Of a stretch of DNA of 64,000 bases, positions 57,714 through 64,000 are shown piece by piece (position 1 is the stretch's first letter; every line of letters begins with the position of its first letter). Source of the stretch: a virus; the IMG/VR virus record IMGVR_UViG_3300030329_005658, positions 1 through 64,000 of that record; one strand, 5' to 3'. The notes under the pieces were generated by a model. It saw nothing but the letters and a program-made list of their open reading frames with translations, ran no database searches and had not been told where the DNA came from. The translations under genes and the position numbers were made by a program.

Positions 57714-58524
57714 AAAGCAACTAAAACCCTCAACTATAGAGAATATTGATGTTGGATTTTACAATTGGGTAAAAGAGGATATTAATATTTCTGTAAACAC
57801 AAATGAGGGATATAAAAAAGTACCAGTCTTATGGCTAGGGGCAGAAAGGGCCTTTCAGATTAAAAACGATAAATTAATCAGAGACAGCGCAGGAAAATTA
57901 ATTATGCCTCTCATGACTGTCCATAGAGATTCCATCTCAAAAGATCCCAATTTCAAAGGAACGTTTCAGGCACACATTGAAGAATTCAGCGATATTAAGG
58001 GTGGGGTTATTTCTGTTCACCAAGAAGTAAATCAAGAAAAAAGCAGAAATCTAGAAAATGCTGCCAAAGCAAAAATACTGAAGAACGCAAATGAAACTGG
58101 AACCAACAGGGAGGGGTTTAAAACCAAATCAGTTACGGTTTATAACAATTACAGCATGCCTATTCCGACTTATATCACGGTCATGTATACAATAACCCTC
58201 AGGGCCGAATATCAACAGCAAATGAATGATTTAATAACACCATTTATAATATCAACTGGTCAAATTAATGGTTTCATTTTCAAAAACGACAACTGGCCCT
58301 ACGAAGCGTTTATACAACAAGATTTTTCCGAAAATAAAAACTTAGAGAATATGGGCGAAGAAGAGCGCATGTTTGAGACTAAAGTACAAGTTAAGGTTTC
58401 GGGGTATTTAATTGGAGACCCCAATAATAGAGACAAACCCATATTAACTAAAAGAGAGAGCATTATTAAAGTTGAAATAGGCTCAGAGCGAGCTATTATT
58501 GGTGATCCATTTGTAAAAAGATAG
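57703..58524 (+). CDS. gp15: Tail terminator/sheath stabiliser, gp15-like
   Basis: 273 residues from ATG 57703; T4 gp15 has 272. An in-frame ATG at 57691 (four codons more) is possible. The family features include a VLWLGAERAF strand, PLMTVHRDSI, a central helix-rich part, VYNNYSMPIPTYITVMYTIT followed by LRAEYQQQMNDLITPF, FIQQDFSENKNLENMG and VSGYLIGD. In T4 a ring of gp15 caps the finished tail, contacts the last sheath and tube rings and joins the neck. Its place just before the sheath gene supports this. Confidence 0.75.
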   Translation: MPTKKQLKPSTIENIDVGFYNWVKEDINISVNTNEGYKKVPVLWLGAERAFQIKNDKLIRDSAGKLIMPLMTVHRDSISKDPNFKGTFQAHIEEFSDIKGGVISVHQEVNQEKSRNLENAAKAKILKNANETGTNREGFKTKSVTVYNNYSMPIPTYITVMYTITLRAEYQQQMNDLITPFIISTGQINGFIFKNDNWPYEAFIQQDFSENKNLENMGEEERMFETKVQVKVSGYLIGDPNNRDKPILTKRESIIKVEIGSERAIIGDPFVKR

Positions 58525-58570
58525 AAATAAAATGCTTTTTTTATTAAAATGCGTTTACAGCAATAAAGCA

Positions 58571-58578
58571 CTATTTAG
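58571..58578 (+). promoter_or_regulatory. Candidate late promoter element (CTATTTAG)
   Basis: In the 84-base gap, 30 bases before the sheath start, followed by AAGGAGA. The earlier part of the gap is AT-rich with no clear hairpin. Confidence 0.4.
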
Positions 58579-58608
58579 TTTAGATAAAATTATAAGGAGA
58601 ATATTTTA

Positions 58609-61600
58609 ATGGCTATTTCAGATTTCGATTTCAAGTCACCGGGTGTTCAAATCCGAGAGGTAGACAAGTCTACTTTCCCACAAGCTCCAGACGAGCCAGG
58701 TATTGTAATCATTGGCAGGGCGCCTTCAGGCCCCGGAATGACTCCAGTTAAAGTTAATAGTTTAGAGCAATTTGAATTAATTTTCGGTAAGCCGATCAAT
58801 GGTTTAAGCTCTGGAAAGGGTGACGTATATAGAAACGGGAATACACAGGGCCCCACATACGGGATGTATGCTGCTAAGGCTTGGTTAGCCTCTGGTGAAT
58901 CTCCTGTCACATTCATAAGATTGCTTGGTGAGGATAATGCTGAATCCACAGCCGCAGCAACAAAAGCCGGATGGAATTTAGGAGGAGCAGCGCTCCATAC
59001 CAGTGCCCCAGAGTCCAATACTAGCGCGTATGGTCTTTTTGTAATGCCGTCGTCTTCGGCCACTGCGGATGGCAAAGGTACGTTGGCTGCGATTATTTAC
59101 ACAACTGGCTCCGCTTTGACTCTTAGCGGTACTGCTGTTGAGGGCAGTCCTGTTTCTGAGGCTGGTACTCTTATTAAATCAGTTGGCTCTAACAATTCTT
59201 TTATTTTGGATATTTGGGATGACGCTAGCACATTGAATGAATCTCTTACATTCCATTTTAATCCCGACAACAGAGATGGTTATATTAGAAATGTTCTCAA
59301 TACAAATCCGCAAAGAATTTACACCACAAACTATGCCTCTTCAGAAGCTAAAACATATTTTCTTGGTGAGACTTTCGAAGAAAGCTATAATAGGTTCGCA
59401 TCGGCGACAACTGCTGATAATTACGCAATGTTGTTGCCCCTGGAGTTAAAAAGTGGGGGCGCATCCGACAACTTTATTAACCACCTAGGTGATGCTGCCG
59501 CTCCCAAAACAGGGTGGATCATTTCAAAAGATCCGAGTCCACAGGCTGCTTCATATGCTTCATGGAAAGCGGAAGATATGAAAAAGCTATTTAGAATTCA
59601 TTCTCGTCATGACGGGGAGTGGATGCATAAATATCACATTAGAGTGACTGATTTGGCCATTGGGAACACCATAAACCCGGATTCGTCTTTTACAATTGAA
59701 GTTGTAAGAGGAGAAACCGTTGTTGAAAGATTCTCCAACCTTAATCTTAATGCGGAAAGCAGCAACTTTGTTGCCAGAAGAATTGGAGATGCTAAACTGA
59801 ATTGGGATACGGTGAATCGTGTATTTAATACGGAAGGCGAATTTCCAAATCGTTCAAACTATATTAGAATTGAACAAAGTGATGCTCTGAAGGCCAATGC
59901 TCTTTCTGATGATTACGCAATTCCTTGGGGCTTTTATGGCCCTGCGAGACCAAAAGGCTTTACTTTGGTACAGGGCTCCAGCGGACCAAACGCGTTTGGA
60001 GATACAGTTAATGATGGCGCATCGGCAGCAGCCGCCAAAGTGACTCTTACTTTTGCCGGTCAGGCGCACGCAAACAATAATGATGAATTTAAGCTTACTG
60101 TGGATGGGATTGAATATAAGATTTTGGCGAATAATGGTGGCTCAACCGCTACGGATTGGTCCGCTGATGGGGCTAATTTCACTGCTACTATTGACGGATC
60201 ACCGGGTAATGCCGAAGGTTATAGAGATGAAGTATTCGTTCTTGTAAACAAAATTGATACTGATAACTGGGTTGCTGCAAAGCCTACCAGCACTTCGCTA
60301 ACACTGACAGCCAAATCTACAGGGCCTGGATTTACTGTGACTTATTCTGAAACCACCGACGATAATAATGCCCTTTCAGCGTCGGCAGTTGTTGGTGTAG
60401 ACGATGACGATGTAACCAACGTATATATAAAAGGCAACGATGCGGTGCCAAAAACTGGTGGTAGTACTAATATTTTTGCGCAACTAGCAAATGATATGTC
60501 TGCCTCCTTTAGATTCCCAAGAATGAAATTGACAGAACAAAGCACAGCTAATGGTGCTGATTACACCAAGAACGATGATATGGGTGTCAGGCAAGCGTTC
60601 TCCACTGATAAGAAAAAGAATGCCGCTGGTGTTAAATATCGCGGCGATTACGGAGATCTCTGTAGGGAACAAGTCTTCGGGCTCCACAGTGATGCTGGTA
60701 CAAATACAGAGCACTCTTTCATCTTTAGTATGGATGATGTTAAGTCTGATCCTACTAAAAGCGATGGAACCAATACCGCAAGATGGTATTGGGCATCTGG
60801 CTCTCATGCTGCCGGAACAGCTTATACTTACCTTTCTGGTAGCAACAAGCTGCTTACTAACGGGCCAAGGTCGTTTAACATTCCTATTTTTGGTGGAAGG
60901 GACGGACTTGATATCACTCATGTAGATCCTTTTTCTAACCTTAATGTTTTGGCCACTGCTAATATTTCTGAAACATCCCATTACGCATACAACTCTATCG
61001 CAAAAGCATTCGATATGCTTAGAGATGAAGAGCAACTTCCTGCTAGTCTTATTGCTATGCCTGGTCTTACAAACAATGCTCTATTAACTGAATTGGTTGA
61101 GATCGTCGAAACAAGAAAAGACACTATGGCGATTGTTGATTATGCCGATGGTTACAAGGAAAAGTATGAAAATAATGGCGCATTTGATACTTCTGGTGGA
61201 ACGGTGGCAACCGTCAAAGACACCTCTGATACATTGGAGATTGATTCCTCAAGAGTAGCGACTTACTTCCCAAGAGTTAGAATCACAGATGGAGCATTTA
61301 ACTTCATTGCTCCTGCTTCTGTTGCTGCCATTGGCGCTTTGGCCTTTAACGACGCTAATTCTTCTGGTCCTTGGTTTGCTCCAGCAGGGTTTAACAGGGG
61401 TGGGCTTTCCATTCTTGGCGGACGAGATTCAGGGCTATCTGTTGTTAACACACTGAAAAATTTGACCAAAGCCAATAGAGATGATTTGTACGATAGCCGA
61501 TACCATATCAATCCTATTGCGAGATTCCCTGCGGTTGGTGAGATTGTAATCTTTGGTCAAAAGACTCTGTATAAAGCAGAGCCGACTTCAGCGCTTACAA

Positions 61601-61905
61601 GAGTAAACGTAAGAAGGCTTTTGATTTATTTAAGAGAAAAGATAGGCGCAATCGCAGATACTGTATTGTTTGAACAAAGTGTAGCAGCTACGTTTAATAA
61701 CTTCTCAGCAAGAGTAAGAAGCGTCTTGGATGATGTCAAGTCTAATTTTGGTATCACGCAATACAAAATTGACCTTGATGAAAGTCTAACTGCCGAGGCG
61801 CAAGATAAAAACATGATGTATGTCAAGATTTTTATCAAGCCTGCGCGCGCAATTGAGTTCATCGCTATCGATTTTATTATAAGTCGATCTGACGCAGAAT
61901 TGTAA
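58609..61905 (+). CDS. gp18: Tail sheath protein, gp18-like, expanded
   Basis: 1098 residues, far longer than T4 gp18 (659). The N-terminus is typical (SPGVQIREVDKSTFPQA, then IVIIGRAPSGPGMTPV), and the C-terminal polymerisation core is also clear: NPIARFPAVGEIVIFGQKTL, RVNVRRLLIYLREKIGAIAD, LFEQSVAATFNNFSARVRS and YVKIFIKPARAIEFIAIDF. The middle carries added beta-rich regions, e.g. residues about 455-625 (AKVTLTFAGQAHANNNDEF ... LTLTAKSTGPGFTVTYSE), probably surface domains that stick out from the sheath. The sheath contracts to drive the tube through the envelope. Ends 40 bases before the tube genes, with a CTATTTAA motif between. Confidence 0.93.
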   Translation: MAISDFDFKSPGVQIREVDKSTFPQAPDEPGIVIIGRAPSGPGMTPVKVNSLEQFELIFGKPINGLSSGKGDVYRNGNTQGPTYGMYAAKAWLASGESPVTFIRLLGEDNAESTAAATKAGWNLGGAALHTSAPESNTSAYGLFVMPSSSATADGKGTLAAIIYTTGSALTLSGTAVEGSPVSEAGTLIKSVGSNNSFILDIWDDASTLNESLTFHFNPDNRDGYIRNVLNTNPQRIYTTNYASSEAKTYFLGETFEESYNRFASATTADNYAMLLPLELKSGGASDNFINHLGDAAAPKTGWIISKDPSPQAASYASWKAEDMKKLFRIHSRHDGEWMHKYHIRVTDLAIGNTINPDSSFTIEVVRGETVVERFSNLNLNAESSNFVARRIGDAKLNWDTVNRVFNTEGEFPNRSNYIRIEQSDALKANALSDDYAIPWGFYGPARPKGFTLVQGSSGPNAFGDTVNDGASAAAAKVTLTFAGQAHANNNDEFKLTVDGIEYKILANNGGSTATDWSADGANFTATIDGSPGNAEGYRDEVFVLVNKIDTDNWVAAKPTSTSLTLTAKSTGPGFTVTYSETTDDNNALSASAVVGVDDDDVTNVYIKGNDAVPKTGGSTNIFAQLANDMSASFRFPRMKLTEQSTANGADYTKNDDMGVRQAFSTDKKKNAAGVKYRGDYGDLCREQVFGLHSDAGTNTEHSFIFSMDDVKSDPTKSDGTNTARWYWASGSHAAGTAYTYLSGSNKLLTNGPRSFNIPIFGGRDGLDITHVDPFSNLNVLATANISETSHYAYNSIAKAFDMLRDEEQLPASLIAMPGLTNNALLTELVEIVETRKDTMAIVDYADGYKEKYENNGAFDTSGGTVATVKDTSDTLEIDSSRVATYFPRVRITDGAFNFIAPASVAAIGALAFNDANSSGPWFAPAGFNRGGLSILGGRDSGLSVVNTLKNLTKANRDDLYDSRYHINPIARFPAVGEIVIFGQKTLYKAEPTSALTRVNVRRLLIYLREKIGAIADTVLFEQSVAATFNNFSARVRSVLDDVKSNFGITQYKIDLDESLTAEAQDKNMMYVKIFIKPARAIEFIAIDFIISRSDAEL

Positions 61906-61913
61906 TCTGTGTA

Positions 61914-61921
61914 CTATTTAA
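61914..61921 (+). promoter_or_regulatory. Candidate late promoter element (CTATTTAA)
   Basis: Between sheath and tube genes, 24 bases before ATG 61946, ahead of the ribosome site TAGGAG. Confidence 0.4.
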
Positions 61922-61945
61922 AGTAAAAGTAGGAGATTTTTTAAT

Positions 61946-62533
61946 ATGGCATTTTGGCACACGGGTGATGTAGAGCCCAAAAGAAATTATAGGTTTTTAG
62001 TAGAACTTGGAGCTACCACCGACAGCATGGGCGGTACCCAATGGTGGGCAAAAACCTGCGATACTCCCTCTTGGGATGTTAGCGAGGTCGAGCACAATTT
62101 CTATGATAATAAGTATTATTATCCTGGTCGTGTTTCGTGGAATGAGATCTCAATGACTGTTGTTGACCCCAAGGCAACTAATGTTGTTTGGAAACTTAAC
62201 AAAACTCTCCAGAAAGGAAATTATAATATTAAGGATGAAGCGGACGTAAACGACGCTCCAACGTCGATGTCGAAACCTTCTATGAACGGGGCCCTGGGCC
62301 AAGTGACTATAACTGTTTATGATGCTGAGGGCAACCAGGTAGAAAAGTGGACACTTAAAAACGCATGGTTGAAATCCGCTAAATTCGGAACACTAGACTA
62401 TAGTAGCGACGAATTAAAGCAAGTAGATTTAACAATTAGATATGACTGGTGTCTTGTACAAGGAGAAACCGGCGGAGAAACAATACATGATAACGGCTCT
62501 GCGCCATCAGGTCCAGGCACACCAACAATATAG
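61946..62533 (+). CDS. gp19: Tail tube protein 1, gp19-like
   Basis: 195 residues (T4 gp19 is 163). Family features: MAFWHTGDVEPKRNYRFLVE, WWAKTCDTPSWDVSEVEHN, YYYPGRVSWNEISMTVVDP, VTITVYDAEGNQVEKWTLKN and LDYSSDELKQVDLTIRYDW. Hexamers of this fold stack to form the inner tube. The last 25 residues are a Gly/Ser/Pro tail (GSAPSGPGTPTI). Ten bases separate it from a second tube-type gene. Ribosome site TAGGAG. Confidence 0.9.
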   Translation: MAFWHTGDVEPKRNYRFLVELGATTDSMGGTQWWAKTCDTPSWDVSEVEHNFYDNKYYYPGRVSWNEISMTVVDPKATNVVWKLNKTLQKGNYNIKDEADVNDAPTSMSKPSMNGALGQVTITVYDAEGNQVEKWTLKNAWLKSAKFGTLDYSSDELKQVDLTIRYDWCLVQGETGGETIHDNGSAPSGPGTPTI

Positions 62534-62542
62534 AGGTAAGTA

Positions 62543-63061
62543 ATGGCCTTCTGGAATTTAGGCGACGTAACACCAGTTAGAAAATATAGATTTTCCTTTT
62601 CGCTGGGTGGCTCCAATAAAGAGAAAGAGCAGACTCCATGGTGGTGGGCGAAAACCGTTTCAAAGCCCTCATATGAGGTTAATACGTCCGAATACCAACT
62701 GATTAATCATAAATTTAAATATCCTGGTGTTTTAGTGTGGCAGGATGTTAATATTGTTATTGTTGATGTTGGCGGAAAAGCCAAATCCCTTATGGATGAA
62801 ATAAAAGGTTTTGGATATAAAAAGCCTACTGATAAGTCAAAAGGCATTGAGAAGCAAAAAGCGAATTGTAATATTATTCAATACGATGATCAAGGGGCCT
62901 CCATCGAAAAATGGACTTTGAATAATGTGTTCATTAAATCAATTAATTTTGGAGATTTGGATTATTCAAGCGATGAATTTGTTGAATTACAGCTAACTTT
63001 AATGTATGATTGGGCTGAGCTTGAATCGGCAGACTCTAAAGATAAAAAAACAACTAAATAA
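62543..63061 (+). CDS. Tail tube protein 2, gp19/gp54-type paralogue
   Basis: 172 residues with the same outline as the previous gene: MAFWNLGDVTPVRKYRFSFS, WWWAKTVSKPSYEVNTSEY, KYPGVLVWQDVNIVIVDVGG, NIIQYDDQGASIEKWTLNN and LDYSSDEFVELQLTLMYDW. Identity is moderate and the helical middle differs. T4 uses the same fold in gp19, gp48 and gp54 to make tube, cap and initiator; this second copy could be a tube initiator, a second tube subunit, or a terminator ring. Which one cannot be decided from sequence. Confidence 0.8.
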   Translation: MAFWNLGDVTPVRKYRFSFSLGGSNKEKEQTPWWWAKTVSKPSYEVNTSEYQLINHKFKYPGVLVWQDVNIVIVDVGGKAKSLMDEIKGFGYKKPTDKSKGIEKQKANCNIIQYDDQGASIEKWTLNNVFIKSINFGDLDYSSDEFVELQLTLMYDWAELESADSKDKKTTK

Positions 63062-63072
63062 CAGGAGTTTAA

Positions 63073-63921
63073 ATGAGTAGAAATAGTAGCAGACTTGGGG
63101 CAGAGCAACCACAAAACTCTGACGCACCTCCAAGGGAAAAGTCTTTTGACCCTCTGCATTTTGTAGCACCAACGGAGTTTGTAGAACTCCCGTCGAAAGG
63201 AATGGGGTATCCTGAAAACCACCCACTACACAACCAAGAAACAGTCGAGATAAGATACATGACTGCTAAAGACGAAGACATTTTGTCCTCAAGGGCTTTG
63301 CTAAAAAAGGGTGTCGCTCTTGAGAGGTTTATGGAAAATATCATTGTTGACAAGAGCATCAAACCAGAAGGGCTTTTGACTGGAGACCGCAATGCTATAA
63401 TCATTGCTGCTCGCGTTTCTGGATATGGGTCCAATTACGAAACCTTGGTTACTTGTCCAGCTTGCGGATCAAAGGAGACGTATTCATTTGATCTAAATAA
63501 CAGAAAGGTCCATGAACCAACATTCACTGACGAGTTGAACATCACCAAGACTGAGAACGGAACGTTCACCACAGTCATGCCGCATACCAAATTTAATGTT
63601 GAATTTAAATTGCTGCGAGGACAAGACGAAACGTATCTTGCGACGCTACTTGAAGACAAGAGAAGAAGGAAGATTGTGGAAAGCGCACTCTCTGATCAAT
63701 ACAGGACGATGATCGTCTCGATTGAGGGGCACACAGATGGAGCAATCATCAACAGGTATGTTCAGAATATGCCGACCCTTGACTCTCGACATCTCCGGAT
63801 GTGTTATAAAATGATGTCTCCAGATGTCAAAATCGAAAACAATTTTGTATGCTCCACTTGCGATCATGCTGAGGAGGTAAATGTTCCGTTCGGAACGGAC
63901 TTTTTTTGGCCTGACCGATAA
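63073..63921 (+). CDS. gp26: Baseplate hub assembly protein, gp26-type, with zinc ribbon
   Basis: 282 residues (T4 gp26 is 208). Features: FVELPSKGMGYPENHPLHNQ, VEIRYMTAKDEDILSSRALL, a KKGVALERFME helix, LLTGDRNAIIIAARVSGYG, then Cys128-x-x-Cys131 (TCPACGS) and at the end Cys260-x-x-Cys263 (VCSTCDH), which together make a probable four-Cys zinc site. I associate this pattern with the T4-type baseplate hub family; T4 gp26 itself is shorter. Its position after the tube genes fits baseplate assembly. Preceded by AGGAG. Its last 41 bases overlap the next gene. Confidence 0.7.
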   Translation: MSRNSSRLGAEQPQNSDAPPREKSFDPLHFVAPTEFVELPSKGMGYPENHPLHNQETVEIRYMTAKDEDILSSRALLKKGVALERFMENIIVDKSIKPEGLLTGDRNAIIIAARVSGYGSNYETLVTCPACGSKETYSFDLNNRKVHEPTFTDELNITKTENGTFTTVMPHTKFNVEFKLLRGQDETYLATLLEDKRRRKIVESALSDQYRTMIVSIEGHTDGAIINRYVQNMPTLDSRHLRMCYKMMSPDVKIENNFVCSTCDHAEEVNVPFGTDFFWPDR

Positions 63922-64000
63922 GTACCAAGAAGCATTGTATGAGCAATTCTTTTTGCTCAAGCACTTTGGGGGATGGTCATTAATGGAATTATATAATCTC
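63881..64000 (+). CDS. Small baseplate-type protein, 3' end outside the window
   Basis: ATG 63881 follows GAGGAGGTAA, an excellent ribosome site, and starts inside the last part of the hub gene. Forty codons are visible: MFRSERTFFGLTDKYQEALY, then EQFFLLKHFGGWSLMELYNL. The 'yeqfF.L....GGWS..E.Ynl' pattern is one I know from small proteins encoded next to T4-type baseplate hub genes. No function is proven; a chaperone or small hub component is likely. The frame is open to the last base. Confidence 0.65.
   Translation, partial: MFRSERTFFGLTDKYQEALYEQFFLLKHFGGWSLMELYNL

Noticed and set aside
1-64000. Prophage or integrated element
   Set aside because: No integrase, attachment repeats, repressor or bacterial flanking genes are visible in the window; all content fits a virulent phage.

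Overview
This window is a 64-kb piece of the genome of a large, virulent, T4-related myovirus (contractile-tailed phage). The base composition is AT-rich. Every convincing gene is on the + strand, genes are tightly packed (many stop/start codons overlap), and no stretch over 300 bases lacks a gene. The late genes include recognisable relatives of the T4 baseplate wedge gp6, terminase gp17, portal gp20, prohead protease gp21, major capsid gp23, neck/terminator gp14/gp15, sheath gp18, tube gp19 and a gp26-type baseplate hub protein. No tRNA, integrase or CRISPR was seen. The host is probably a Gram-negative, perhaps marine, bacterium. This rests on the general look of the gene set (tail adhesins, bS21, ClpS, aldolase) and on E. 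coli-like sigma-70 promoters and Shine-Dalgarno sequences; the sequence does not identify it.

Layout. 1-22976: baseplate and distal tail or fibre genes: gp6 (5' end outside the window), a DNRLRE-like protein, a 2230-residue protein with three LamG-type domains, then large unrecognised virion-type proteins, including two sets of paralogues. 22995-28144: an early-type block behind consensus sigma-70 promoters, with a RuvC-like nuclease, a small membrane protein, ClpS, a class II aldolase and two runs (4 and 11 copies) of very short overlapping genes for SH3/KOW-like proteins. 28128-33129: DNA metabolism (primase, GIY-YIG endonuclease, Smr protein, and a single-chain gp47-gp46/Mre11-Rad50 fusion). 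33129-34451: small membrane and coiled-coil proteins resembling a lysis cassette. 35386-43259: head genes (terminase, portal, prohead protease, probable core proteins) ending with a ribosomal protein bS21 gene. 43288-51719: a fibre/adhesin block whose members share a C-terminal domain, ending in a fibre with an S74 chaperone. 51792-54835: scaffold and major capsid protein. 54963-63921: small virion protein, HeH/SAP-like protein, neck, tail terminator, sheath, two tube proteins and hub protein. A further baseplate-type gene runs off the end.

How it works together. The early block would be read from host RNA polymerase promoters and carries proteins that adjust host functions (N-degron adaptor, aldolase, SH3-like microproteins) beside recombination and priming enzymes. 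Late gene groups are separated by hairpin terminators, and most are preceded by a repeated CTATTTAN motif that I propose as the late promoter element. The most unusual element is the microgene array. The last codons of each gene (EVIN/EVIS) also form an unusually long Shine-Dalgarno sequence for the next gene, and the next start codon lies inside the final codons, so the whole array looks translationally coupled and ends at the primase gene.
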